From NCBI GenBank assembly GCA_020796225.1, contig CM036754.1, positions 68,812,000 through 68,875,999 on the forward strand: a stretch of DNA of 64,000 nucleotides, given 5' to 3'. The notes below the pieces were generated by a model. That model ran no database searches. It saw only the letters and a program-made list of their open reading frames with translations, and was not told the DNA's origin. Each line of letters opens with the position of its first letter. The stretch's first letter is position 1. Of the stretch, positions 48,135-59,013 are shown piece after piece. The translations under genes were made by a program, and so were the position numbers. This DNA comes from Arion vulgaris. Taxonomy: Eukaryota; Mollusca; Gastropoda; Stylommatophora; Arionidae.

Positions 48135-48632
48135 CAGCCGAAGGACTGGCTTCATTGCACCGGGTCGTCCGAGTGGTTACCGGGCCCAAATTTGGGGTGT
48201 AAAGAATAGAACTACTGTTATCTGCCACGCATATCGTAAGAGGCGACTGAGGAGGTTTGAATGAAATCGGATGCATGTGTCCTAAACGTGTAGAAGTCTA
48301 TGCGTTTAGGGGCCTACCAAACCAATGTGCAATGTATACACGTTCTTGGCAAAGATCAAACATATCACAAAGAGTGATTAAAATTGGTCATAAAGAACGA
48401 ACGCAAAGAAGAAGAAGATTGCATCGGGTTTTACCCCATATGGCTCGGTCCCTCTCCGCAGAAAGGGCACGCCACCTGCCGAGAGTATGCACAAAGCACG
48501 AACTCTGTAGCTCCAGCAACAATCCTACGGTTCTCTGGAAAAACTGTACTGTGGACAGAACGGTCCGGATTCGAACCCACGACCTTCGACTCACAAGGCA
48601 AAGGGTTTAACCACTTAGCCACAAAGACCCCC
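48135..48632 (-). mobile_element. tRNA-derived SINE, family B, copy 2, split by a SINE A
   Basis: The minus-strand head has ggctaagtggttaaaccc and gggttcgaatcc boxes. The body is interrupted at the same position as the copy at 16260-16735, and ccttcggct lies on the far side. An extra segment (acagaacggtcc, near 48551-48567) next to the head is absent in copy 1. Confidence 0.82.
48166..48417 (+). mobile_element. SINE family A, copy 3
   Basis: Complete from cgtccgagtggttaccggg to the (aag)n tail. Flanks attgcaccgggt (48154-48165) and attgcatcgggt (48418-48429) are a 12-bp target duplication with one change. This shows it inserted into the SINE B body. Confidence 0.92.
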
Positions 48633-48640
48633 GCTAATGC

Positions 48641-48735
48641 AAATGTGAGCTGGACGATGCGGTCCGAATTCGAACGCACAACCTCTAGAACGCAAGGCAA
48701 ACGTCTTAATCCCTTTACCACGGCTTTAAACCCCT
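48641..48735 (-). mobile_element. Second tRNA-like SINE head next to SINE B
   Basis: On the minus strand gtggtaaagggattaagacg (A-box-like) is followed by tgcgttcgaattcgg (B-box-like). The arrangement parallels SINE B but with diverged sequence. It may be the start of another SINE or a dimeric head. The downstream body could not be matched. Confidence 0.55.
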
Positions 48736-48965
48736 TTAAAATATGAAAAGAGTATGAAAACTCATAACTCATTGGGTTCATTAAAAAAGTATTAGTTAGC
48801 TTATTTACATCTCTTTATGCAGAAATACAATGATACATGGCAAAAAGCAACACACAATCTAAACTCACATTTATTATAACAGCAGGTGTTTGCATGCATG
48901 TTTTATTGTTCAACTAGCTGTACCCTGCGCGCGTTGCTACGTCTCCAACAAAAAATTGAATTACG

Positions 48966-50322
48966 TCCCAGTCGATATACTGCTTCATTGTTACTAATGT
49001 CGCGTCCTAGTTGATATAGTGCTTCATTGCTACTAATGTCGCGTCCCAGTTGATATACTGCTTCATTGTTACTAATGTCGCGTCCTAGTTGATATACTGC
49101 TTCATTGTTACTAATGTCGCGTCCTAGTTGATATACTGCTTCATTGCTACTAATGTCGCGTCCCAGTTGATATACTGCTTCATTGTTACTAATGTCGCGT
49201 CCTAGTTGATATACTGCTTCATTGTTACTAATGTCGCGTCCTAGTTGATATACTGCTTCATTGCTACTAATATCGCGTCCCAGTTGATATACTGCTTCAT
49301 TGTTACTAATGTCGCGTCCTAGTTGATATACTGCTTCATTGCTACTAATGTCGCGTCCCAGTTGATATACTGCTTCATTGCTACTAATGTCGCGTCCTAG
49401 TTGATATACTGCTTCATTGCTACTAATGTCGCGTCCTAGTTGATATACTGCTTCATTGTTACTAATGTCGCGTCCTAGTTGATATACTGCTTCATTGTTA
49501 CTAATGTCGCGTCCCAGTTGATATACTGCTTCATTGCTACTAATGTCGCGTCCCAGTTGATATACTGCTTCATTGCTACTAATGTCGCGTCCTAGTTGAT
49601 ATACTGCTTCATTGTTACTAATGTCGCGTCCTAGTTGATATACTGCTTCATTGTTACTAATGTCGCGTCCCAGTTGATATACTGCTTCATTGCTACTAAT
49701 GTCGCGTCCCAGTTGATATACTGCTTCATTGCTACTAATGTCGCGTCCTAGTTGATATACTGCTTCATTGCTACTAATGTCGCGTCCTAGTTGATATACT
49801 GCTTCATTGTTACTAATGTCGCGTCCTAGTTGATATACTGCTTCATTGCTACTAATGTCGCGTTCCAGTTGATATACTGCTTCATTGTTACTAATGTCGC
49901 GTCCCAGTTGATATACTGCTTCATTGCTACTAATGTCGCGTCCCAGTTGACATACTGCTTCATTGCTACTAATGTCGCGTCCCAGTTGATATACTGCTTC
50001 ATTGCCCGACTGCTTAGCGTGTTCGTAGCGCGTTGGACTACGGGTGACTATCCTCTGTGTGCGCGGGTTCAATTCCGCGGGATGGCAGAAAAAGCCACAG
50101 ATTCCCCAGATGTACGGTGTTCGTGGCACCGAACCGAAGGGTTACGATGTCCATGGCACCGAGCCGAAGAGCTGAAAAGATCAAGTGCTTCTGGATCGAA
50201 AAAAATCTGCTTCATTGCTACTAATGTCGCGTCCCAGTTGATATACTGCTTCATTGCTACTAATGTCGCGTCCCAGTTGATATACTGCTTCATTGCTACT
50301 AATGTCGCGTCCCAGTTGATAT
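48966..50322. repeat. 39-bp minisatellite, about 29 copies, interrupted by a SINE
   Basis: The unit contains tgatatactgcttcattg and ctaatgtcgcgtcc. Copies vary mainly at two C/T positions (tcc[c/t]agttg and attg[c/t]tact). A period of 39 keeps the minus strand open and creates a 408-codon ORF with the 13-residue unit NEAVYQLGRDISS/N. I read it as an array artefact because the ORF also runs through the SINE head. Confidence 0.96.
50005..50206 (+). mobile_element. tRNA-derived SINE, family C, copy 2, inside the 39-bp array
   Basis: Head ttagcgtgttcgtagcgcgt, B-box-like gggttcaattcc, standard body and an A-run tail. Flanked by ctgcttcattg on both sides (49994-50004 and 50207-50217). That duplication could also be explained by the array phase. 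Confidence 0.92.
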
Positions 50323-51480
50323 TTCTCTTATCATGATTCGAAATGAGTAGAAATCCTTTAAGGGGTTATGCTACAGGATTTCTCAACTTTCTTATCTCTC
50401 AATAAAATTATGTGATACATAGCAGTTACTACTAGAGTGGTCTAAAATGAAAATTTATATATCTTTCGCATTAATAAATTATCGGGTTGCCATGAAACGG
50501 AAAGCCATGTTGGATTGTAAACAACGTCGTACGGTCTCCAAACAGAGTGAAATAAATAACAATTGCAATTTTTTTGACTGCACAGCCTAAATATACCAAT
50601 ATTCTGGGTACCTGACAACTTTAAATTGTTCTGTAACATGTAACTGATCTCTGGGGTGCAACGAATAAGACCTACCCAATTCACAGCCAAAAATATGACC
50701 CATTGGTTAATTTAAAAATTCATATATATTTATTCGCTTGAGAAAGGGTGCATTTTCTGTTGTCTAGTCCCTTCCATATTAATAGATACATGTCTGCGCC
50801 TAATCTCATATTGATATCTTGAAGATTTCTTTCACTGTGGAAAACGTACATTACCCACGTTAACGAAATTTACAAATGGGAGAAAACTGCGTTTTAAAAA
50901 TGTAATGTGAATTCAGTCTAAATTGTCAGGAAAATCGTCTGTTAGAGCACACAGTCATTGCCTAGCCTAATTGAATCCAATATATCTGTTAGTACTCAGA
51001 TCAAGCTTTACAATGATACATGACTCGATTGGGTTAATTGAATGACATACACTATATCTAGGGACAAAAGAAAGACAATTGTAGATATTTTCTATAGCGA
51101 ATTTTTAGAGGGTAGGGCTGTTCAAAATAATTTTGAAGCATTTTTCGGATCACAAATAAGAACTCTTTGCGTAATTTGATTGTAGAGATGCAATACTAAC
51201 ATAATATGATGAATTTGAAAAATCGATATATTTAACATATAATGACCCAACCGTCAGTAGTATAATGCCTTAAAGAAACAAACCTGGATTGCGTATTTTA
51301 ACTTCAGCTTGTTTGTAAAATTGCCTTGAAACGATTATTTTATGCTATGAAAAAGATCGAGGTTTCCATAGTTTTAAAACATACGTCATCGAATCTTGTG
51401 TATATATTAATGTATATACCGTAGACTTCCGGAAACGTTCATAGCAAATTGTAAACAAACTTAGAAACTCTTGATGAAAT
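50323..51480. other. Unrecognised AT-rich spacer
   Basis: About 1.2 kb without a recognisable domain. A short minus-strand ORF (50690-50442) has no motif I know. This region may lie upstream of, or in a 5' intron of, the SVOP-like gene. Confidence 0.4.
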
Positions 51481-51589
51481 TAGCGTGTTTTCGATTTTTA
51501 GATTTTTTCCTAAAATTGTCAGCGCTACCTATTTCAAACTATGACAGGTAGCATCCCGACATCAAAGCAAACATATCCTGTAAATTTCA

Positions 51590-51668
51590 GCTAAATCTGT
51601 TCAGTAGTTTCCGAGTCTATAGGTAACAAACATACAGACAAACATCCATTTTGATATATATAGTAGAT
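51590..51668 (+). mobile_element. Probable 3' end of an RTE-like retroelement or derived SINE
   Basis: Contains ctgttcagtagtttccgag, then ggtaacaaacatacagacaa and a tatatatagtagat tail. Wording of this kind (guided by ttcagtagttt and acaaacatacagacaaaca) is common at 3' ends of RTE-type elements in invertebrates. The 5' limit is unclear. Confidence 0.5.
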
Positions 51669-51787
51669 GTGACATATTAGTTTGACCAATGCGATTAGAG
51701 ATAAACTTTATCAGTCCATATTATCTTATTTATCTACATGACAGCAAGTATCACTTATTGCAGTAGGTTCATGAGTTTACATCATAT

Positions 51788-52037
51788 CTTCTTCTTCTTT
51801 GCGTTCGTTCTTTACGATCAATTTTAATCACTCTTTGTGATAAGTTTGATCTTTGCCATGAACGTGTATACGTTGCACATTGGTTTGGTAGGCCCCTAAA
51901 CGCATAGACTTCACATGTTTGGGACATGTGCATCCGATTTCAGCCAAACCTCCTTAGTCGCCTCTTACGACATGCATGGCAGGTAACAGTGATTCTATTC
52001 TTTACACCCCAAATTTGGGCCCCGGTAATCACTCGGC
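51788..52037 (-). mobile_element. SINE family A, copy 4
   Basis: Full-length minus-strand copy, from ccgagtgattaccggggccc to a (aag)n tail. It is flanked by the perfect 13-bp target duplication gtttacatcatat (51775-51787 and 52038-52050), the clearest insertion footprint of this family in the window. Confidence 0.95.
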
Positions 52038-52184
52038 GTTTACATCATATTATATTTATGGTGTTGCCTAAATTAAATGCTAAATACATCAATGACTTCA
52101 TTTGATGCACATGATAGTGTTACTGACATCCTGCGATTCATCACAGATTATATGTTGGCATGATGATTCAGGAGAAGTGATGGG

Positions 52185-52247
52185 GGAGACTGAGCACCTA
52201 TGGGTCTGCCCGGAGTGCAATGACGTCAGTTTAGTAACCAATAACCA
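52185..52247 (+). repeat. Dispersed 62-bp conserved repeat, copy 2
   Basis: Same block as 18304-18366 (ggagactgagcacctatggg ... gtaaccaataac), with a few substitutions. 52248-52664 after it shows nothing recognisable. Confidence 0.7.
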
Positions 52248-52672
52248 ATGCTCATATTACCGACACTGTCTAAAATAACCGTTTCCTTTACATTTACAAT
52301 TTACATTTCATTTTGAGCAGTTAGCGGTGACAACTAGTGTGAAAGTCGTCTAGTTTTCTTGTATGCCTGCTATACACAGTCCTTGTCTCGCTGACGTACT
52401 ATAGGGTAATGCGCGCTATGGAGCGCTAAACTTTCAGTTCAGTTTAGCGAAGATAATTTTTCCCTTCTGCTCCCACACGCAGTCTTCCAGCTTGTGCTAT
52501 ACACTGCATAAACACTACATGACAATGTGACATATGGTAAGAGACCAAGCTCTGCTGCATCTTTGAATACAATACTTTGATAAACTTGCACTACCTGATG
52601 ACAGTAGTTGAACAAAACGTAAGATAATAGTATCACTTTTACAGCTTGTACATATTCATGAAATGTCTAGAC

Positions 52673-53162
<490 letters not shown>

Positions 53163-53492
53163 GTCTGACAAAGCTATCACTTGACAACATTTTTTTGCTT
53201 TTTGCTTACACCAGATAGACACTTCTTTCATGCGTCTGTTTGTCCTTGTTACTTATATAGTTCATTGATTTAGTTTCTTTTTGACTATTTTCAGATTACC
53301 CGATCAGTGACATCAGAAAGTATCATTAAGTATCCAGTATCACATAACGGATATTGTGATATATGTGATACAATTGTGACGTGTGATACTATCAAGTTTA
53401 GTGAACTACACAATGCAGTATGTGGTCTCGTCACCACGACATAGGCCCCAAAACAGAGAACAAATCACAGGAAATGGTAGTCTTCCTTCCAG

Positions 53493-53592
53493 TACCAACT
53501 GCGACAAGACATACACAGTTGAGGATGCTATTGAATCAATAGGGCTAGGATGGTTTCAAGTGAAAATCTTTGTGGTTGGAAAAATAATTACA
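53493..53592 (+). CDS. SVOP-like: SVOP-like transporter, exon A (start of TM1)
   Basis: Encodes TNCDKTYTVEDAIESIGLGW then FQVKIFVVGKIIT. This aligns without gaps to the part of synaptic vesicle 2-related protein just before and at the beginning of the first membrane helix, where the family has VEDA.E.IGFG.FQ.K. The acceptor tcttccttccag ends at 53492, and the donor gtaagt starts at 53593 (phase 0). The frame is open back to 53380, so a longer exon, perhaps starting at ATG 53413, is possible. SVOP proteins are 12-helix major facilitator carriers of secretory-vesicle membranes with poorly known substrates. Many invertebrates have several paralogues, so I do not claim one-to-one orthology. Confidence 0.82.
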
Positions 53593-53735
53593 GTAAGTGA
53601 AACTAATGTTCTGATAAAGGTGTTATTTGTTTGAAATATTCATTGCCAAACTACAATAACAACAAATTGATGTACATATCTCTTTCTTATTTCTTTGAGA
53701 CATAGGCTCTCAACAAACTCATGACAAGTCTTCCT

Positions 53736-53871
53736 TCTTCTTCTTTCTTTACATTCGTTCTTTACGACCAATTTTAATCACTCTTTTTGATATGTTTGAT
53801 CTTTGCCAAGAACGTGTACACGTTGCACATTGGTTTGGTAGGGCCCTAAACGCATAGACTTCTACAGTCAT
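53736..53871 (-). mobile_element. SINE family A, copy 5, 5'-truncated
   Basis: Only the 3' half of the family (from gtagaagtctatgcgt to the aag tail) is present. Flanking gtcttcct occurs on both sides (53728-53735 and 53872-53879). Truncation with a duplication is what LINE-driven retrotransposition produces. It lies in intron 1 of the SVOP-like gene. Confidence 0.85.
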
Positions 53872-53962
53872 GTCTTCCTATCTGTATCTATCTCCTGCAG
53901 CTCCTGCCAGATATTCTGTATATTGTTAATCACTGACTCCAAATTTTTCTTCACGTATTTCT

Positions 53963-54425
53963 AGGCTTCCCTCCCTCTCGCTTTCACTACTGGTTACAGG
54001 AAAGCTTCCCTCCCTCTCGCTTTCACTACTGGTTACAGGAAAGTTTCCCCTCCCTCTCGCTTTCACTACTGGTTACAGGAAAGCTTCCCTCCCTCTCGCT
54101 TTCACTACTGGTTACAGGAAGCTTCCTCCCTCTCGCTTTCACTACTGGTTACAGGAAGTTTCCCCTCCCTCTCGCTTTCACTACTGGTTACAGGAAAGCT
54201 TCCCTCCCTCTCGCTTTCACTACTGGTTACAGGAAGCTTCCCTCCTCTCCTTTCACTACTGGTTACAGGAAAGCTTCCCTCCCTCTCGCTTTCACTACTG
54301 GTTACAGGAAAGCTTCCCTCCCTCTCGCTTTCACTACTGGTTACAGGAAAGCTTCCCTCCCTCTCGCTTTCACTACTGGTTACAGGAAGCTTCCTCCCTC
54401 TCGCTTTCACTACTGGTTACAGGAA
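53963..54425. repeat. 36-40-bp minisatellite, about 12 copies
   Basis: The unit contains ctctcgctttcactactggt and then tacaggaa. Copies differ by small indels in the t/c runs (aagctt, aagttt, agctt). The full unit is 39 bp and gives a minus-strand repeat SESEREGSFPVTS. It lies in intron 1 of the SVOP-like gene. Confidence 0.95.
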
Positions 54426-54534
54426 AGTGTCCTTCTTGTTATATTCCCCTCAGGTTTTCTCAAGATGTGTAATATCCAGCACCATCTTCTTTTCATCACC
54501 TCTTGGGTTACTTGAATATGTCTCGTTATTTACA

Positions 54535-54739
54535 TTTTTTTCCCCGATCCAGAAGCACTTGAACTTTCAGCTCTTCGGCTCGGTGCCATAAACATCGTAA
54601 CCCTTCGGTTAGGTGCCACGAGCACCGTAAATCTGGAGAACCTGTTGCTTTTCTGCCACCGCGGAATTGAACCCGCACTCACAGATGGCTTGTCACCCGT
54701 CGTCCAACGCGCTACGAACACGCTAGGCAGGCGGGCCGC
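54535..54739 (-). mobile_element. tRNA-derived SINE, family C, copy 3
   Basis: Reverse-strand copy with head gcctgcctagcgtgttcgta, B-box-like gggttcaattcc and a poly-A tail (t run 54535-54541). Flanked by the 8-bp target duplication tatttaca (54527-54534 and 54740-54747). Confidence 0.92.
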
Positions 54740-54747
54740 TATTTACA

Positions 54748-55341
54748 TAAGCTTCTCATTGGTGACCATATCATACCATCTCAGTCTCTCTATTCTGCGT
54801 AGACACCAGTTGATGAATGTTTGTAATAATTAATGTAAATAATGTCAACAAATAGAACGTTCCCCTAAAATGAGAGATGTTGTTTTCTAATAACCAAGGA
54901 AGTACTAGTTTGAACTATGTACAGAGCAGTGAATGTTGTACTTTCGATTCCAGGCTGAAGAATCTTCTGGCGACATGTTTTTATAGAGTAGATAACCATG
55001 GCTTTCCCTTAAAATCCAGAAGTGACGGTGGGTGCAATGTTCACGAGATGTCTTCTGCTCGGGAAAGAACTTTCAGATAACTCTTACAACCTGAAAGAAT
55101 GCTGAAGATGAAAGAGTTGATATTTGCAAATGTTTTCATGTCTCTAATACGTCATATCACAATAAAAGTACGTGTTAATCAGTGCTTCGTTAGACATACG
55201 AAACTGTTTACGTCAATACGGAGAAGTGGAGTAATATATTGAACAAGATGTTTACTGACCGGGGATGACTCTGATTTCTAGTGTGAGCATGAGCCGTCTC
55301 TGAGCCCCAGAAAGGGAGATAGAGTGTACGTATGCATATAC
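54748..55341. other. Intron 1 sequence, nothing recognised
   Basis: No coding motif, SINE or tandem repeat could be supported between SINE C and the 3' tail of the RTE-type element. Confidence 0.45.
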
Positions 55342-56700
55342 TTGAATATATATATATAGTTAGTTTGTTCCTTTCGTGCCAAATGTGGCACATAGGGCAG
55401 AGGTTTTAGATCTCCATGTGATGCGGTTCTTTGCTAGCAGTTGGAGATCTTGTATGGTTTTACATCCCAATAGTTTACTCTCTTGTTGGATGGTTCTTCG
55501 AAGAGTGGTCTTTGGTCTTCCACGTTTTCTTTTCCCAACTGGTGACCACATAAGGACTTGTCGATTTAGTCTCTTTTCGTCTGATCCAAGAACATGACCT
55601 AAATATTTCCACCTTCGTTTCCTTATAATATTTGATATGGGTTGTTGGTGTGTTCTATCTCTCACTGTGTTGTTAGAAACGAAATCACTCCATTTTACTT
55701 TTAATAATTTTCGTAGACATTTATTCTCAAAGCTGTCCAGTTTCTTATAAATTTTCTTTGTTGATTTCCAACTTTCACAACCGTAGGTCAGTACAGGAAT
55801 CACACATGACCTAAACTATTTAACTTTTGTGCATATACTAAGGTCTTGAGATTGCCAGATATTCGTTAATTTAGTGAAGGCACTAGCTGCTATAGCAATA
55901 CCAGAGTTTATTTCTTTCTTCGTGTCTCCGTTGTTTGACACTTTACTACCCAAATATGTAAAATGTTCAACTTTCTCCAGTGTTTGGCCATTTATTACGA
56001 TGTTGTCGGTCGAGTTTGTGAGGTCCATAATTTTGGTCTTGGCAGAATTAATCTGAGACCAACCTGTTCTGCACGTGTGCAAAGATTGCTCGTTAGTTTG
56101 TGGGTTGCTTGTGTGGTTGAATTCAATATGGCCACGTCATCGGCAAAGTCAAGATCAAATAGTCTGCTGTTATTAAGCCATTTGATGCCTAGTTGATCAT
56201 CTTGGGTGCATTTGCGCATGATCCAGTCTATAGCTATCCTAAAAAGCATAGGTGACATAACGCAGCCCTGCTTCACACCCGAATTGAATGCGAACCAGTC
56301 TGAGTTTCCTGCATCTGTTCTTATACAGCAGGATGCTTCAGAATAGAAGGCTTTTATAATGTTGATGTTTTTTTCCTGGAAGCCGTAGGTCTTAAGAATC
56401 TCCCAGAGAGTAGAACGATGAAGACTATCAAACGCTTTCTGAAAGTCTATAAAATTTATCACTAGTGGTGACTGGAATTCAATTGATTCTTCTATAATGG
56501 ATCTCAGCGTGAAGATATGATCGGTACAAGAACGATGTGGACGAAATCCAGCTTGTTCTTCTCTTAGCCTTGCGTCGACGGCTTTTTCAGCCTCTCCATC
56601 AAAATACTGCAGAATAGCTTGCCAGGTGTTGATAGCAGAGTTATTCCGCGCCAGTTGTTGCAATTTGACAAATCGCCTTTTTGGGAGCTTGAATATATAT
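55342..56700 (-). pseudogene. RTE-type non-LTR retrotransposon, RT and C-terminal region
   Basis: Minus-strand frames cover much of the RT in order: NNWRGITLLS (motif 1), EEQAGFRPHRSCTDHIF, LVINFIDFQKAFDS with the motif A Asp, SGVKQGCVMSPMLF, and LDFADDVAIL with the intact catalytic FADD box. The next part reads EHFTYLGSKV, then the C-terminus LTYGCESWK, FENKCLRKLLKVKWS, RRRWKYLGHVLG and KRKRGRPKTTLRRT. Frameshifts lie near 56585, 56055 and 55815. The 3' end is a (ta)n tail (55342-55358), as in RTE-type elements. The endonuclease is missing, so it is a 5'-truncated copy. It lies antisense in intron 1 of the SVOP-like gene and abuts a MITE. Confidence 0.88.
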
Positions 56701-56703
56701 ACT

Positions 56704-56870
56704 CAGTGGCGGCTCATCATTAAGGGCCAGTGGTGTCGGGCCCCACCAAAAATAATATGTAACGTGTATTTATTATTTAATAAATTGAAATATAATCTAA
56801 CCCAAAGCCATGATTTTCCCGAACATTTGTGTTTGACTCCACCAATAAAAACGATGACGAGCCGCCACTG
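56704..56870. mobile_element. hAT-type MITE, copy 3 (167 bp)
   Basis: Terminal repeats cagtggcggctcatc and gacgagccgccactg. Flanks tatatact and aatataat agree at six of eight positions. The centre resembles copies 2 and 4. Confidence 0.88.
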
Positions 56871-57434
56871 AATATAATTCTCTTGATCTGTTCGAGAAAT
56901 GGCAATGCTAACTTTGACGCCGAGTTCGTAAGACATGAATATTACCAATGCATGAATAGTACATGATATGGCGCAAATTAATTGAACAAAACAACTTTCA
57001 AACTCGTTCAGACATAAATAAATGGTATTAAGTGGTAATTTAATAGCCAAAACGCTGCTGAACTATCGAAGTAGGGAAAAAAAATCAGGTTTTATGCCAA
57101 CGGGAGCAAGTAATCAAGGATCTAACACAACCGCTTGTTTTTACTTGCAGTTACGATGTTGATATTTTTGAATGCCATGAACTAGTCTATCCATAATTTT
57201 TTCTCTGTCTAGCTCTCCATTAAGCTTGTTGGTTGTAAGAATATCTTGCAAAATCTATTGATATCATTACACGTAAAGTTGTGTCTTTTTTTCCTCTAGT
57301 CGTTCATATGATTCTCCATATTCTTCTGTTAACCCACATATCTGTGATTTCAATTCATCATCATTATCATCAGGTACCGCCTCCACATCGAAGGTTGGCT
57401 GCAATTAATCTCCAGCATCCTCTGTCTTTCGCCT
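56871..57434. other. Intron 1 sequence, nothing recognised
   Basis: No feature could be supported. I checked the part next to the MITE for continuation of the RTE-type element and found no convincing match. Confidence 0.4.
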
Positions 57435-57486
57435 TTACATTCTGGCAGTGTGTAAATTCTACATGTTGCACACTGCCAGAATGTAA
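57435..57486. repeat. Perfect 18-bp inverted repeat with 16-bp loop
   Basis: ttacattctggcagtgtg (57435-57452) is exactly complementary to cacactgccagaatgtaa (57469-57486). It would form a stable hairpin in the intron RNA. No transposon boundary or microRNA family was recognised. Confidence 0.93.
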
Positions 57487-57720
57487 CCTGTCCATTTCTT
57501 AAAGTTTCCCTCCCACTTATCTCTCGATTTCAATTGCAAATCCAAATAAAATTCGTGTAAATAATATTTCACTAAAAGACGTCAGATATCCTGTTTTAAT
57601 TACTATAAAGACACGTAGCTGGACAATTGATGTGATTGTAATTAGCTTTATCACTATCATCAAGTGATTCATATAACTTTAACTGAGTTGTCTGTTTCAC
57701 TTTATGAAAACAACCTACAG

Positions 57721-57819
57721 GCAGCTGATGCAATGGAAATGATGATGTTGGCTGTGCTGTCACCGCTGGTTAGATGTGAATGGCAGCTCGAGGACTATCA
57801 AGTCGCGTTTATTACAACG
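57721..57819 (+). CDS. SVOP-like: SVOP-like transporter, exon B (TM1 to TM2)
   Basis: Encodes AADAMEMMMLAVLSPLVRCE then WQLEDYQVAFITT in 33 whole codons. ADAMEMM.L..L.P...CEW.L...QVA..T is the hallmark of SVOP/SV2 proteins, covering helix 1 and the loop before helix 2. The acceptor ctacag ends at 57720 and the donor gtaagc starts at 57820, both phase 0. Joining to exon A and exon C gives a gap-free match to the family. The longer ORF that begins at 57664 is only open intron sequence. Intron 1 is 4128 bp and holds two SINEs, a minisatellite, an RTE-type element, a MITE and a hairpin. Confidence 0.93.
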
Positions 57820-57865
57820 GTAAGCTCTGGAAATAATGTACTCTCATTTCTCTGGTCTGTTATTT

Positions 57866-58112
57866 CTTCTTCTTCTTCGCGTTCGTTCTTTACAACCAAT
57901 TTTAATCACTCATTTTAATGTTTGATCTTTGTCAAGAACGTGTATACGTTGCACATTGGTTTGGTAGACCCTAAACGCATAGACTTCTACACATTTAGGA
58001 CACGTGCATCCAATTTCATTCAAACCTCCTTAGTCGCCTCTTACGACATTCTTGGCAGGTAACAATGGTTCTATTCTTTACACCCCAAATTCGGGCCCCG
58101 GTAACCACTCAG
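57866..58112 (-). mobile_element. SINE family A, copy 6
   Basis: Full-length minus-strand copy with (aag)n tail starting 47 bp after the exon B donor. The target duplication is not clear. Lies in intron 2 of the SVOP-like gene. Confidence 0.9.
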
Positions 58113-58386
58113 GCGACCTGACATGTAATATATGCAAGAAGAAACTGTGCATGTTCGTATATATTCTACAAACGTCAATATAATTATAAACGTGGAAGGA
58201 TATTTCAAAGCACCACGACTAAATAGTTATATACAGTCTGGGGACATGACGTATGATTCAACAGCTCATATCAATGATATGTAGAACCTTAAATGCCTTC
58301 AGCAGAACTTTATATGCCACGCACATAAATTGTTCGTTCAATTTGTTTAGCAAACAAACCCCAGCAATAGAAACCAAAGATTCTGC

Positions 58387-59005
58387 CAGTGGCGGCTCGT
58401 GATCATTTTTGTTGGTGGGGCCAGACATAAATTTTCGGAAAGTCATGGTTTCGGTTAATTTATATTTTAATGTATAAAATAATAAATACTTCTTCTTCTG
58501 CGTTCTCACTAGATTGGGATTTCAGATTCTCTAATAAAGGCAGCCGTCTGCCTCAGATTATCAGCCATGCCATACAGTTTGTCTTGGATGCTGGTGTAAG
58601 TGGGCCATATCTTTCTCCCGCAGTTACTTTTGTGCACGATGGTAGCGTAGATCCGACATTCTTACTGCGTGGCTAAATCTCCGAGGCAGACTGGCGACCA
58701 TAGAATCCGTTATCCCATTCCACATTGTGAGGGTCGTTGCACCATGTTATGCGCCTTATGGCCATGTGCATCCGTTTTCTGCAAGCATTTGTTTTGGATT
58801 AGCATTCCTAGCGGACACGTGCATCCGATTTCAACCAAACTTCCTTAGTCGCCTCTTACGACATGTGTATCAGGTAACAGTGGTTCTATTCTTTACACCC
58901 CAAATTTGGGCCCCGGTAACCACTCGGACGAAATAATAAATACACGTTACACCTTACTTTTGGTGGGACCCGGCCCCACTGGCCCTTGATGACGAGCCGG
59001 CACTG
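58387..59005. mobile_element. hAT-type MITE, copy 4, split by a SINE
   Basis: Ends are cagtggcggctcgtg and gacgagccggcactg, with a perfect 8-bp target duplication gattctgc (58379-58386 and 59006-59013). Without the 441-bp insertion and its duplication the MITE would be about 165 bp, like copies 2 and 3. Confidence 0.94.
58490..58930 (-). mobile_element. Long variant of SINE family A nested in a MITE
   Basis: The first 120 or so bases from the minus-strand start (cgtccgagtggttaccgggg) match family A, and the end has the same (gaa)n tail. The 300 bp in between are unrelated to the usual body. The perfect 13-bp duplication aaataataaatac (58477-58489 and 58931-58943) proves it inserted as one unit. 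Confidence 0.93.
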
Positions 59006-59013
59006 GATTCTGC

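Noticed and set aside
48903..50129. 408-codon minus-strand ORF with repeated NEAVYQLGRDIS
   Set aside because: Period 39 without stops explains it, and it reads on into the tRNA-like head of a SINE. No non-repeat domain is present.
57664..57918. 84-codon ORF taken as a complete small protein
   Set aside because: Only the internal 33 codons match the transporter family. The ends are intron sequence beyond clear splice sites.
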